From: Azadirachta indica
Taxonomy: Eukaryota; Streptophyta; Magnoliopsida; Sapindales; Meliaceae
DNA: 64,000 nt
NCBI GenBank assembly: GCA_022749755.1
Contig: CM040453.1
Location: forward strand, 9,991,368 to 10,055,367
Direction: 5' to 3'
The translations under genes and the position numbers were made by a program. Under the pieces are notes generated by a model. The model made no database searches. It saw nothing but the letters and a program-made list of their open reading frames with translations, and was not told the origin of the DNA. Numbering within the stretch: the stretch's first letter is position 1; each line of letters begins with the position of its first letter. This document shows, one piece after another, positions 35,946 through 50,475 of the stretch.

Positions 35946-37225
35946 GCATAAATAAAATTACCACAGGACCTCTGATTTCCTTGTCCCCGCAACACTTGCT
36001 TAATTGCAACATTACTAATATCATCATTTACCAAAGAAACAAAGAAGAAGAATAATCAGTCATTAGAAGATCGTTTCAGTACATAAAACATCAAAACTAC
36101 ACCCCTAACCAATTTCATATATGCATAGTAATTACAAGGTACACATACAACTAAATAATTCACACAAAATTTCTAATTAATTTTGGGTTCCTACAAATTG
36201 AATCAGTGTAAGTAATTTTAAAATCACCATGAGTACCGTAACAACGAGAATGGAGATCTGTTTAACCATCAAGAAACCAAAACACTGCCTGCTACGTCTT
36301 CCTCCTTGTCGTTCATCAAGAAACATGCTGGCATTGGAGTGGTTAACAAATAAAGACATCAGATTTATTAGAAATTTGAACTTAAATAATACCAACTTCA
36401 CAAATAATCCTTACCATAGTCAAGATAAAAATAGAAGACTCTCTCATCACATCAACAGAAGAGCAAAAGCACTTTTCTTATAAGTTGCTTAAACTAGCTT
36501 CCGAAGCAGGCAATTCTATTGCTTATTAAAAAAAGACATAACTCATTCATTTATAATCTACCATCTTTTCTTATCTATTTATATCAATCCTCTGTTTTAC
36601 CAAAAAATTGAAGATACACAGAATGGGGCTGGACTGGTAATGACCATATTTAATTATCAAATTCAGTAGGAAACTTCAAAATAAATAAAATGTATACATA
36701 CTTAGTCAACATAACAATCAAAACTTCTCAAGTAGATCTTACTGCAATCATTACCTTTACTTGTTGCATCTTCTTCATCATCCTCTATCTCCACACGGTC
36801 ATCATCATCTAGGTTTATCAATTGCAAGAATCAAGATAGATATTTTATTCATTCTTATGCTTCCCCGAAGAAAGCACAATAACGTTTTAGAAATGGTCGA
36901 ATTTATTGTTAAATTTTTTATTTGATCCGTTAAATTTTGGCAGAATAAGTCATTTTCTCTGTTTTATAAGAAAGGTCTATGGTATCTTAACTCTACTCAT
37001 ATTATAAGTGAAATTTATTGTGTTTTAACAAATGAGTAAATTCAGAAACAGAATTTTGAAAGTGTATACAATCTCCAATATTGCCACCGCCAGTTTTACC
37101 AAAAAGTCATGAGATACATAAAACGGGGCTGGATCGGTAATCGGTAATGGACATATTTAATTATCGAAGTTAGTAGAAAATTTCAACATAAATAAGATGT
37201 CAACATATATAAGAATCAAGACTTC
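35946..37225 (-). repeat. 3'-flank modules of NLR-D
   Basis: 35946-36410 matches 3870-4160 near NLR-B/A. 36640-36905 and 37080-37225 are copies of the roughly 340-base 3' module. The copy near 36757-36825 encodes an acidic stretch (DDDDRVEIEDDEED), but its expected acceptor is changed from TAG to CAA, so it may not be spliced in. Confidence 0.6.
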
Positions 37226-40200
37226 TCAAATAGATCTTACCGAATTACTACTGCCTGCTACATTCTCTGTCTCCACAGCTTTGTCATCATCATCTATGTT
37301 TTTCAGCTACAAGAATCAAAACATAAATTTTATTCATTCTTATGCTTCTAAAATCAAGGTCAGTTTAATAAACACACAAAAGTTCCTTACTAAGCAACAG
37401 TAATCTTCTCCAATTCCTTCATCCATAAAAGTTAAAGTAAATAAGGCAGGGCAATTAAGTAGTATAGAATAGTCAAGACAAAAATAGAAGAATCTCTCTC
37501 TCATCATGCGAACAAAAAAGCAAAAGCACTTTTCTTATAAGACGCTCAAACTGGCTGTTATAGCAAGAATCAAATAGAAATTGTATTTATTCTACTTATG
37601 CTGCCCCAAGGAAAGGCCAATAACGTTTTACAAATGGTCCAATCAAATAGAAATTTTTGTAAAGAAGTCATTCTTTCCGTTTCAAAATTTACTAAATTAA
37701 CACGTACCTTTCCTTTATGCCACTCTTGTATGGTTGTATTGAGGTCTCCGTTCCGTAACTCTGTAGTCATTGGCTTATACATTACTTTCTGTAACTTGGG
37801 TGTGCTTAATCCTACTCCAGAGAATCTCTTCATTTTGGGACAATTTTCCACAACTAATTCTTCCAAAGACGGGAATTTGAGGACATAATTGGCAGAGCAG
37901 AAACTTGTGAGACTTTCTAAATTAGAAAGACGCAACTCCTTCAATTGGATAAAAACAATTTCATAGCCTTTTGCTTCATTATCTCCCTCGTCTGCTCCCA
38001 CCACTTCTGTTAACATATGGCACGAACCTACTGCCATTGTTTTTAGTTGCACCAGGCTTTTTGCTGTCGATGATGCTACTATGCTTGTGAATCTTTGGCA
38101 AAACGATACAGACAGAGTTGTTAGATTTCCAAAGGATGTCGAGGATGGTAGTAGATTTTTAATCAAAGGATGAACCCAATCGTCAACTCTACCATAGCCA
38201 TAATGTTCTCCTAGAATCGTGAGCATTTTCATGTTATGAAATCTCTGAAGGAAATCAAGTGATGAAATAACAGTTGGCTCATCGAATCGGACATCAAGAT
38301 ATTTAATATTGCAAATGAGGTCTTCCGGAAACTGCGATATCTTTGCTATTCCCTTTTCCTTTAGTAATAATCCTTCCAAATTAGGCAAAACCTTGTGACC
38401 AATTATTAAAAAAAAAAAAAATTATATCAAATGTTTCGTCTCACTGGTAAATTTAAAGAATAGAAAAGATTAATCAAATGACGAATCCAAAATTTTTAAA
38501 TTAAATCAATTAATTTTGGTATATGCATGTATGTTTAACAATAAGACAGAAGAGAAGCTATTAATTTGATATTACAAAATAAATATTATATCAAATTCCT
38601 ATATTAATTATATTAGTTTACTATTCATTTTAGACAATGTTTATTTGCCCAATTTTCAAAAAAAAATTCTTATTATATCATTTCTTTTAATTTTTCCTTG
38701 ATTTTAAAAGAAATAAAATAGTAATTATTAGCTCATGATTTTATTATTATTTTAGAAAAAGTAATAAAATTGCTATTATATTTTAACATGAGTATATATA
38801 TATATATATATCACATGTCGATACAGAAGTGATATTAATTCATACCTTTTCAATCAAAATCTGAGGTTGTCCCTCTCTATTAGATTTGAGAAAATTCATC
38901 ATCGTCTCCGAGTCACTCACCAATAACCCCTTTATTGCTGGCCATTCTACGGTACACATTCCAGAAGAGAACGTTGTTAAATTTGGCAGGTTTTCTAGAT
39001 CAAGAGAGTATACTCTTGGAAACACAAATCTATTAATTGTCTTTACTCTTTTATGATCTGCAACAGAAACAATCTCCTCCACCCCACAATTTCTTATATC
39101 AAGACTTTGCAGTTGCAAGAGACTACTAGCAATAGACACTGGAAAGATACTTTTTAGTCCATCACACCTATTAATTCTCATCATCTTTAGATTTTGAAAA
39201 GATACAAGCCCTTGGGGATCCGTATTCCACACATGCCTCAGTTTTGGGAGATCATAAATCGATAATTCACTTAACCGAGACACTACTGCACTACCTTTAT
39301 CTGCAGAACTTACACCTTCCATATCAAATATCACTTCTAAGGCTAAGCAATCCCATATTCTAAGATCTCGGAGTCGGGCCAAGCTTTTGGCCACAGAAGA
39401 TGAAAATAAACATTTCAAACTGTTACAATATGAAAGGCCGAAGGACTCCAAGTTTGGTAATGCAACCTGCTCACAAATTAACTTTATTTTCATAATTTTG
39501 TAATATTAACCTTAGCTTCTATAAAAGAATATAATATTACAAAATTTAAATTTAATGTTATATAAATATTATTGAATACAATTATGCAACTGACATGCAA
39601 ATAATATGTCCAAAATTTGAAATTATTATATATGTAGCAGTATGGCATGCATTTAATTGAAAATTGTTTTTACTAATTATCATTCTCTACGAATTCATCA
39701 CTTCTAAATTGCATTTAAATTTTTTTACAGGACTTTAAGGTTTGACCCATTAAACTAATTAGTCTCGATAATTTAAAAAATATCCATAAAATTATTAATT
39801 TATTTTAAAATGATGAGTATAGCTTTATTTAATGGTAGTTATCTAAAAAAATTAATTTTAAACTTTTCTTTCATCCATTTCAAAACTATAAGGAAATTCT
39901 CAAATTTCAATAATAATAAAACAGAACTATTCAGGATTGATCAACAAAACCATTAAATTTTTCGATGATAAAAATAATTTAACCTAGAATGCACGGCTAC
40001 AGGGACTAAGGGTGCAAAATATGTCTTTGATAGCTTTCTTTCTTATCATCAACTTATAATGTTTTTTTCTTTCTTGTCTTGATGTTAATTCTTTAAAACT
40101 TTTGGGTTTTTGATGACATATAACAATAATAAAAAACCATTGCAATCGTCAAAAGCCTTATATATTACATTTGGATTTAGAGTAGATGATAGACTGTTAA

Positions 40201-43200
40201 GAATTATTTGGGAAAGAATTTGAGTTAATTGTTGAGATTTTGACCTTTTATAGATATGAGTCTCCAAAACTGAGAGGTTTATGGTTGATTTCTATATTCA
40301 CTCAACATTTGATGGTAGAAACTTAAGGCAAATGAGTCAATATTGTTTCCAATAAAGGCACAGAGTAAATAATAGAGATGATGCTATACTGATTCTATTG
40401 AATTCTGTTATTTGTTTTTATCAATGAAAGGAGGACACAAATTCTTTTCGGTTTGAAAATATCAATTAGAATGATAAAAGTGAGAGACATTCAAAAGTCA
40501 TACGAAAAAACTTGAAGCATGTTTTTTGTTTGACTATGCATGAGATAGACATAAGTGCACCAAATAAATATTAATTTTTATAATTAAGGGTGGGGTGGGC
40601 TTTTGTTGAAAGTTATTTTTTAAAAAATTCAAATATAAAATAAAGAAGATAAAGGAAAGATACAACTAAAAGAATGAAAGATATTACCTTCTCGTTGAAA
40701 AAAGATAATGGAATTTCTTTCAAGTGGTTTGTACTTGTATTTCTCCCTATGAATTGCATCAACTCTGGACAGTCGTGTATAGATAATGCTTTCAAGGATG
40801 GAAATCCAATACAATCACCTGATAAGAATTTGTTAAATTTTCAATATCTTGCATAATTATAAATTATAGGTGAGAGAACACAACATTATTACCTTCGTCT
40901 ATAACAAATATCTTTTCTAAGGCTTGGCAACGCACTATATCAAGATGTTGGAGTTGAAAGAAGTTGCCAGCTATAGAAGATGAGAATAAACATGTTAAAT
41001 TACCACAGTCAACTATGGTCAATCTTGTTAAATTTTTAACGACAGAAGACTCTGTTGCAACTTGCTTTTGCCAAATCATTTGAACATTTATTTTATGTAA
41101 TTCCAATATCTCCAAGTTTGGTACTGCAACCTACAAACAAGTTAAATAAAATCCTCTCTAATTATTTAATATCAACAAACATGATAATATATACAGTGTA
41201 ATGAAATCAAACAAGATACTAACAATTAAATGATCTAATATAATTAGAATGATATTAATTACGTACCTCTTCGATAAAAAGTATATTGGAAAAATTGACA
41301 TTCTCTTCCAAAGTAATTTCATCTGACGTAGAAGGTATCTTCAATTTGGAGTAAAAACTTCTGAATTTAGGAAGAAATTTAAGTTTAAGTGAACGTAGTT
41401 TACTAAATTTGATGTTATCAGTCAGTTCACTCTTATTGTTGGATTCGTATCCTCTTTCAGTTCCAAAAACACATTTCATATTCTCACAATCAATCACATC
41501 AATTGATTCAAGCAACCGAAGTCTTCTGGCAATAGAGAATAAAAATATGTTTTCTAACCTATAACATTTTTTCATCTTTATCTTCCTTAATTGGCTAAAA
41601 GAGGACTCTACTGTGAGTTGATGACCACATATTTTTTCCAGGTTAACTAAATTTCTAAGTAATAATGACTCTAAGATGGGAAAAACATTAGGAGTGAGAC
41701 ACTTCATGGAATCAACAATATACAAAAGGTTGTCATTATCTTGAACTTGAAGATACTTCAATTGTGGAAAACCACCTCTGTCTAAGTCAAAAAGAACACT
41801 CTTCATGTTTTGTGCTCCACCTAGACAAAGGTCTTGGATTCCCTTCAATTGCATGATATGTCCGTAGTTTAAGCAGATGTTGGTCTTGGTGAGTGACAGC
41901 TTGAATTTTCTACAACTGTTAGGCGTTGTAAAACTCCACATCCAATCCTTATCATTATCCCAAAACGTATCATTCTGACCTTTTATTGCTATTTTGTACC
42001 TTTCCAATGTTCTGAAGGACAACTCTCTTGGTAGAGTATTAGCATCGTGAATTTGTAATTCTAAACATGTAAGTTTAGACAAATGCTTCAACTCACTGAG
42101 ACTAGCATTTTCCCTTGCCTCGTCGAGCCCTTCCTTCTCCCACTCAAACTCATCCATATATAATTCTTCTAAATTACATAAACGTGATATGACATTTGGT
42201 GGAATAAAGCGGACATTAGTACTTCTCAAATCAAGGGACTTCAGCCGAGTCAAGCGAGCGAGTTCTGCTGACACCCGCTCAATTTCAGAATTCCTTAAAG
42301 AAAGGATTTCTAATTTCTTCAACTCTCCTAGAATAGCCACGCCGTCCAGTTTGCAGTAGTGCAAACTTAATGCTTGAAGGTTTGATAGGAAACAAATTGA
42401 TTGAGGTACTGATGATAAATCCATGTCAGCCAAGACTAAAACTTTGAGCTTCGTCATACTTCCAAAAAAATTGTTCTGAACTTCCGAATAAGAATCTGCT
42501 CCAGAAATAGAGAGAAGTTTCAATTGCTGACATTCCAACACAGGAGGAAGCTCACCCGTCTCAACATGTTCTAGGACAATTGAATGGTACGCTTTTAGCG
42601 TAGTCTCATCTGGCCATTCCAATTCAGCAACCCGCTCATTTGTAAATGCATGTCGTTCTTTAGACGCAATTTGTAGGATAACATCACGAACAACATCATG
42701 CATAGAAAAATGTTCACCAGTGGTATTACCGTTAAGCAACAAACAGGAATCTTTGAGTTGCTGGACTAGTGTTTGCACCCGTACACGTCTCGTTTCCATT
42801 TTGTCGATTCCTTCAAATAAACCCAACGCCAAACCGTACGTCAACAATTCATCGGTGGATGTCAGGTTGGCATATCGTATTAGCAAAAGGGTCTGTCGGA
42901 GTTCCTCATCTTCTAAAAGATCGTAACTCAACTGTATGCTTTCATATATGCCTTTAACAACCCCTGAAGAAGACGTTCCCATTTGCTGCCATCGCTGCCA
43001 AGCATCCTCCCATCTATATGATGGCTTATTTCTCAACGCCCTTGCCACAGTTACGACGGCAAGGGGCAAACACGCGCATTTATTTACTAATTTTGTTGCT
43101 AAGGACTTGAATTCACAGTCTTCAATGTATTCGCCAGTCATCTTCTTAAAGAAATTCCAGGCCTCATCATGATGTAAATCGCCAACCTTGAAATTTGATT

Positions 43201-44182
43201 GGGAATCCATCTTGCTTGATAGTACATCAACATGTCTTGCCGTCAGTAACAATTTACATCCTCTATGTTCATCTTTGTGAGGAATTCCCACTGCTCGCAA
43301 ATCAAGACGTTCCCAAATATTATCTAAAATTATTAGAATGCTCTTCTCGTTCTTCAATCGTTGGCATAGCTTTCCTGCTCGTGTTGGCTGAGTCTCCTCT
43401 TGAGAGAATAGAAGGCCCAATTGTCCTCCAATTTCATTTTGAATCTTCATGATATCTTGATTCTGCGAAATCTCAGCAAAAACGACTTTGACTTTGTTTG
43501 TCTGGAGATGGTTAGCCACTTGCGTGGCCAGAGTGGTCTTGCCAATACCACCCATTCCACAAATCCCAACGATGTTGACATCAGGATCACTTAACGAACT
43601 AATTACATTCGTGAAAGTGGATGCTCGTGATTCAAAGGTTTCGAAGTCTTTGGTACATAGCCGTGGATCCTCTGGAATGACGGGGTGGGATATCTGATCG
43701 AACTTGCCTGCTTCCAGGTGTTCGACAACAGCCTCTCGTTGCATCACAGCTTCCTTGCCAAGTTCATAACGCTTCTTCCAAACAGCTGGAGACAACCCAT
43801 TCAACCATCCGTTCATCGCTGCTGTCTGCTCATCTTGTCTAGCATTCCCAGCTGTCTCTTCTTCATTTTCTCCAGTTCTACCTGCTGCTGCTGTATCCTC
43901 GTTGGGTATGATCTTGATCGCACTCTCCAGCCATTTTTGAGCATTCTCTTCAATCACTTTGGCTCTCTTCAGCCACTTCTCAACATCCTCTTCAATCTCT
44001 TCCACTTTGTTCTTAGCCGCATCAACCTGGTGCTGGATACCCGTTCTTTTCCGCTTCAGATTCTGGACTTCTGTCTTAACCTTCTCAAAGTTGCTTTTGT
44101 ATTCGAGCAAATAACCGATTTGGCTTACTGCAGATGGAGCCAAATACTGGGCAACACTAATAATGAAATCAGACATCTTCAA
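37226..44182 (-). CDS. NLR-D: intact CC-NB-ARC-LRR resistance protein (RPS2/At4g27190-like)
   Basis: Probable cytoplasmic immune receptor. Exons: 44182-41267, 41130-40893, 40818-40688, 39466-38846, 38391-37708 and 37306-37226. All borders are GT/AG and the phases fit. The total is about 1556 residues. The start may be Met1 or Met3 (MKMSDF). The CC region (about 30-90) lacks EDVID and is followed by a Glu/Ala-rich linker. NB-ARC motifs: P-loop GMGGIGKTT (209-217), kinase-2 LIILDNIW (283-290), RNBS-B CKLLLTAR (309-316), CLPLAV (371-376) and MHDV (494-497). The rest is LRR, ending in an acidic tail (NIDDDDKAVETE) that stops at 37226-37228 if the next donor is not used. No lesion was found. The N terminus is about nine residues shorter than in A and C. 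The leader upstream is the shared NLR module. Confidence 0.88.
39467..40687 (-). other. Intron 3 of NLR-D
   Basis: Aligns with NLR-B intron 3 (5386-6577). AT-rich, with no coding sequence. Confidence 0.7.
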
Positions 44183-44520
44183 ACTTTTTTTTTCCTTATG
44201 AGGTTACAGAAAGAAAATGATGGTGTAGATCAAAGCAAATAGAAACAAAACAGTGGGCGGCAATGGAGTATTCTTAAGATCTAATCAACTAAGAAGTGAA
44301 ACAATAGACCAATTAAAAGAAGCTAAAACAAAGAGCAAAGGCAGTTGATTTGAGGAAGGTGAGCGTCAGATCGGAGATTTTGACTCTTTTGGTTTTGCAA
44401 GGAAAACGAAAAGGAAGATGAAGCAGATAGAGACGAAATGAGAAAATTCAATGGGCTTTCGTATGAAAATTCAGAGAAAATGAGAAAAGCAGACACGTGG
44501 GCCATCTCATTGTCATGTGT
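44183..44520 (-). promoter_or_regulatory. 5' leader/promoter module of NLR-D (single copy)
   Basis: A T-rich tract next to the ATG, then 'gagtattcttaagatctaat', 'gttgatttgaggaaggtgag', 'tcggagattttgactctttt' and 'gaagatgaagcagatag'. The order matches the leader copies before B and C. Only one copy is present here. Confidence 0.6.
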
Positions 44521-47425
44521 TGTTGAATTTTGCTTTAAATCAATTTCGTTTCAGCCTCAACTAATTTGTCAACTAATTTGTAATGGACGGTTTTGATTTA
44601 AAGTACAAAGATGCTTTTATAATCGTCGAACACATTTTTTCTTTCTCCTCTTTAATAATTTGAAATCAGGATTAAATACTATTTTTAAATTTTTATATTC
44701 GATCATTTGTCCAATAAATCATTATTTTTGATCTTACATATTAAAATTAAAAGAAACGATTTTCACCATTGATTGTTTATTAAAATGATGAACAAATTAT
44801 CTGATAAACATACACTCATACATACTACTAGGCATAAATTAATTTAAAATTTTGTTACAAGAATTATAAATTTGAAATATATTTTAAATACATCTTCTTT
44901 CTTAATTTTCCAAAGTTTATAATTAATAAAAACTTTAAATACTAAAAATTAATAAATAATACAAGTTTTTTTTCATTAATTAATAATTTGATGTGCAGAG
45001 TTTTAAAAAAAATTAATGGATTTCTGTAAATAAAAATATAATGTTCACTGTATATAATAAAAATGAGAAGTAAAAATTAAGATTCAAGTTAAAATTAGTA
45101 TTTATTAAATTATCCACAACTATCACATTAATTTATATATATATAATAATACTCTTATATAAGTGATATATATCAAATATATCTATTTTTTATTAAAATT
45201 TAAAAGTGATTATATAAGTGACTAAAAGTGAGAAATAAAAGTTAATATACAACTTAAAATTAATATTTACTAAATGGTCAGGTAATGCAGAGATAAAAAT
45301 TTTTTGTATAAGTTTATTTATACATATTAATTGATATTATGTTATTTCTTATTAAATATGCTCGTGATTATAGTTTTCAAAATTTTGAGTGAAAATATTG
45401 AGCATAATGTGACAAGCATCACTTCCATTTAAAATTTTCCACAAGGAATGAGGGCCCACTTGTTGAATTATTAGAACAAAATAATTTTATTTCTGACTTT
45501 TTGTCGGCCCCGTCTATGACTTTTGGTGGTCTTCTCAAAACATGCATTGATTTTTGAGGATCTTTTTTTCATCTTTAAAATTAAAAACAAAATAATAATA
45601 TTTAAAAAAATTTTTAGATTCACAAACAAAGTTATAATAGGAAATGCATTTAATTTTTAGAATAATGCTATTACCGTCCTTCCAAAATTTTATAGATTTG
45701 AAAAAGATAAGATATTTTAAGATTATTATTTATATTTTAATTTTATTATTTTACCCCTCTATTGTTATAAATATATATAATAATTATATTTTTTTTATTT
45801 TATAATAATTAATATAATTTTATTCTAATATTTAAATTTAAAAATTATAATAATATTTTAATCTTAATTACTTATTTCCTTCAAAATTAAAATTTATTAT
45901 CAAATATTTATAATATCTAATTATATATAATTTCTAAAATATATCATATTATTAAAATAGTTATAATAATATATTTGAATTTTGCTTTCAAATAATTTGT
46001 AATGGACAGATTTTACTTAAATCTCAATTATTAGACTGTGGAACACATTTTTTTCTTTTTTCTTTTTTAATAATTTGAAACTGACATTAAATACATCTTC
46101 TTTTCCTAATTTTTGAAAAGTTTATAATTAATAAATAATTCAAGTTTCTTTCGTTAATTAATAATTTGATGCACAAAGATTTAAAAAAAAAAAATGGATT
46201 ATTGTGAAAATACAATGTTCAGTATATGTGGTATAAAACTTGATATGTTAAAAAATTTAAAATTGATATATTAAATTATTGACATATATAAATATTAAAT
46301 AATAAATTAAATATATTATTAATAAATAAAATATTTAATTTATTTTAATATTTAATTACTCAAATTTAAGTTAAAATTTTAATTTAATTACATTTAGATA
46401 TTTTTAAAAAGTTTGCAGACATAAGTTAAAAAAAAAATTCTTAAACATGTGAATAAATTATTTAGATTTAAGTCAAAAAAATAAATAGACTAACATAAAA
46501 ATTTTATAATAAGTAACTCTGAATTTTTGGTCTTGTAAATCAAAAGAAAAGATTTTCATCATTCATTGTTTATTAATATAATGAACTAAGTTATTTGATA
46601 AATATATAGTCTTGCATATGAAGCATAAGTTAATTTAGAATTTTGTTTCAAGAATTATAAATTTGAAATATATTTTACATTCATCTTTTTTCTTAAATTT
46701 TAAAAAATTAAGCTGTAGAGATTTGAAGAAAAGATTGTTATGATTAAAAATAGCTAAGGGCTTATTATTTTTTAACTTAACCTATATAATTTTATTCAGA
46801 TATTTAAGAATTATTTATTTTTTAACTTATATTGATAAACTTATTAAAAATATTTAAATATAATTAAATTAAAAACTTTAACTTAAATTTAAATTACCAA
46901 ATTTTTAAATAAATTAAATAATATATTTATCAATAATACTCTTAATTTATTACTTAATATTTATATATATAAACAACTTTAATATATTAATTTTACATTT
47001 TTATATTTTATATTTTTATAAAAATAAATAATGTAATATTTATATTTAGACACGACGTTTAAGATAAAAAATAAATATATTAGTTAAATTTTAATTTTTA
47101 ATCAAATTTAAACTTTATTCATATTTAAATTTTAGACAAAAAAAAAATATAAAAATTAATATTAAGATATAAGTTAAAATTAATATTTTCTCAATGGTTA
47201 GATAATAGTAGAGTTATAAACTTTTGTACAATTAATAGGGTGATATTATGTTATTTGCTATTAAATATGCTCATGATTATATCTTTCAAAATTTTGAGTA
47301 AAAATATGTAAAATTTATTAAGCATAATGTGATAAGCATCACATGCCTTTCAACTTTAAGATTTTCAACAAGAAATGGGGCCCAATGTTGAATGATTGAA
47401 GCAAAATTAATTTTAGCAAGCAACC
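44521..47425. repeat. AT-rich NLR spacer repeat, copies 4 and 5
   Basis: 44521-45700 follows the order of the spacer at 10555-11880 ('aatttcgtttcag', 'gaatgagggccca' at 45448). A more diverged copy covers about 45970-46240 and 46540-47420 ('aatggggcccaatgttgaat' at 47374). No gene. Confidence 0.55.
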
Positions 47426-50380
47426 AAACGATGTAACATCTGCGACAATTAATTGCTTCTTACCGACCGATAATTAATTCGGAGCAGAATCCCACGTACA
47501 ATTATAATTGTAGGTCATTATTCAATTTATGGGTGATGCTTGGAATTGTATCGATTAAATAAAAGATTTAGAGAATATATTAAAATTTTCTCTATGATTA
47601 TTAGTTAATTAACTTCAAATACCGTATTTATTAAAATATCTTTAATATTTAAAATTTTATATTTTTTAATTAATTATAAAAATCATTTTAATTTCAAAAT
47701 TTTGACCAAATATTCTTATAAATTCTAATAATTTTAAAAATAATCTTATAACTCTCAATTTATTATAAATAATAATTATACTCTTATATAATAATATAAT
47801 TATTTAAGAAAAAATTAAAAATATTATTTTAAAGATTTATAACAACCATTACATTTATATATCAATAAGTTAACTAATTATTCAATTTAAAATTCAATTC
47901 TTTATTTGTTATTAAAAAAATTAACATATACCTCCCCTAAAATTTTAGAAACCCAAACATATTTAAAGATTTAAAGAAACCTATAAATATTTTTCCTGGA
48001 CCGTTAGATGATTAACATTGACTATTATTTAATCATTAATTTCATGAACAATTTGATAAAATACAACTTTTCTTTTTGATGTTTGCTTTTTAAAAATTAT
48101 TTTATATATACATGTTTTTATTTTATTGATTTCAACATCAAAACAAAATCTTCAAACACTTTTATAAAAAATCATGCTTGTTGAGACATTGACAAAAATA
48201 TATGTTTCCAAACTATAATAATTAAATTCATAATTTAATTAAATTTAAACAAAATTTTTCATTAATTAAATTCAAACGAAATTTATTATTAGTTAAATTC
48301 AAACTATATTTTTTATTATTTAAATTTAAATTTTAGTCATTCTAACTAATAAAAATAAGTCAACTAAGAATTTAAGTAAGATCTGTGTGAAGTATTTTAA
48401 ACTTTTCATTTATGTGTGAATTTTTTAAACTTCAGAACTAACATGTATTAATTTATCTGTTGTTATTAATTCATCTATCTATATACATACATAGTTTCAA
48501 GCAGCATTTAATTCTTGCCTTTAATAATATCATTTTCTGGGTAGAGACAGTAGGTTCCAATTCATTTATAATTAGCAAAACCTTCCATTCAAGGCTTAAT
48601 CATATATCTTGTAGTTGTGGCTTCATGGGATGGATGCTTCTGACTGTTTGGTAATCAAAGTAAGGTCCCTTTTCTTCCAGTGTACAATTTAATTGAGACG
48701 TTGTGTGTTTATACGTGTTGTATATATGAAGAGAGACACAAAAATTATGAAATCAGTTGCCAGTTCTACTAATTAATTAATTAATACATATATAGATAAA
48801 TCTTAAGTAAACATGTTCATAATTCATGTATATATGGACGTTTAAATATATATTTTGCATGTTATTGCAACAGAGAAAAATGAGAGAATGAATGAAAGCA
48901 GCTCTTCTGTATTGTACATGTGCTGAGTTGATCCAAGGTTGAAGACACGTATACATATAGGAACAACAACAAGATCATTTGATTGGAGTTCTGGGTAGAC
49001 AATGAATTGAGTTCATGAGTCCGGAACACGTATAAATGGAGGCGGCAAAAAAATTCGGGTCCGGGCAAAGCTTGAAATGCAAGGCCGGCCGGATTAAATC
49101 GGATCAAGCTCAAATTTTTATTTTTAAAGCACGATAAGAGTTTGAGTTTGAGTTTTTATAACATCTCATCAATTTTATGAATAACTCTTATTATTATTTT
49201 TATTATTATTTTTGTCGAGACCAAGTATTCTCATGTTTTTTTCTTATTAAAAACAATTTAATTAATTTTCTTTAAAATATGCTTAATTAATTCGGAACAG
49301 GAAATTAATTTTTACCGAATTCTAAATTTTGATTGAAAACTTGCTTCTTCATGATCAACAAACTATTTTCTTTTATTTTTTTAGTTATTGAAATGTTTTC
49401 AAAGAATAAAAAATATATCTGTTTAATTAGGATTTGAAAAGAAAACAAGTTTATGGTGAGTGAAAATTAAAAATTAGTTATAAATTATCTATATAATATG
49501 TGAGTGTAGTAAGTTATTAAGATAAAATAAACTATATGAATTCAATTAAATATATTTTTTATATGACTTTAATTAGAAATTAACATTATCAATAAGTGAA
49601 AAAAAAAAGCTTTATGAGAAATTTGAAAAGGTGATGGTAGCATCATTTTTAAATATTTTAGTAAATGAATCAAGGACTCACATGCAAAGAAATCAAAGTT
49701 TTAGGGATCTCTATGTAATATTTTGAATTCAGGATGAATTTGGACTACTTTTTCGGGCCAAATAGATTTGTTGATAATTTGACCCTCTCGAAAAAGAAAA
49801 ATATTTAAAATTCATTTCAAATGAAAAATCAGTGAAAGTTAACCATTCTTGATTGTATTACATATAAGGTCTAAAAAAAATGAATTTGAGAAAAAATAAT
49901 AAAATCTTCTATACTTTTAAAAATTGTTTAGATTTATTTATACGGATATGTTTCCTAATTTTTACGAGAATGTAAACTTATATAAATATTTATTATTTTT
50001 ATATTAATCTATTTAAAAGAATATTGGTTCTTCCTCGCAACATGCTCGATACCATTATATCCTTATAAAGTGCTAAAGAAATGATGTTTAAGAAAGTAAG
50101 TATTATTTAGCAGTTAAATTGCGTGATAATCACTAATTTTAGTGTGGGCTATTTACTTTTATACTTATATTTCTATTTAGTGATTTCACTATAATAATTA
50201 TAAATCCTTAATTTTTAAATGTATCCTAATTCTTTGTTTGTAATTGACCACTAAGAAGTTTACATCGTGATTATATTATTTTTAAGTTGTAAAATTATAA
50301 TTATTTATTAAAAAAAAAAATAAAATATTATTTCTTATCCCATTAATAATATAGAAAAGAACATGTAGAGGGAAAAGAAC
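47426..50380. other. AT-rich gene desert
   Basis: No convincing coding sequence. Short open frames at 48460-48654 (+) and 48862-49113 (-) show no domain or codon signal. A small GC-rich patch at 49015-49100 ('gggtccgggcaaagcttgaa', 'aaggccggccgg') may be part of a dispersed repeat. Confidence 0.5.
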
Positions 50381-50382
50381 AA

Positions 50383-50475
50383 GTATTACTTCTGCCTGCT
50401 ACATATCTTCCTCATTAAAAGTCGTTCATCTTATTCATTGTCACACTGAGTCTTTGGCACTGAAATGAATTTTAA
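50383..50475 (-). pseudogene. Short NLR 3'-module remnant
   Basis: 'attacttctgcctgctacat' followed by 'cttcctcatta' and 'cttattcattgtcacac' matches 4178-4262 and the acidic-tail exon flanks at 15215-15240 and 37245-37262. It is the outermost trace of the cluster, about 6 kb beyond the NLR-D start. Confidence 0.5.

Noticed and set aside
48460..49113. Two short open frames in the desert
   Set aside because: No domain, homology or splice context, and the surrounding base composition is like noncoding DNA.
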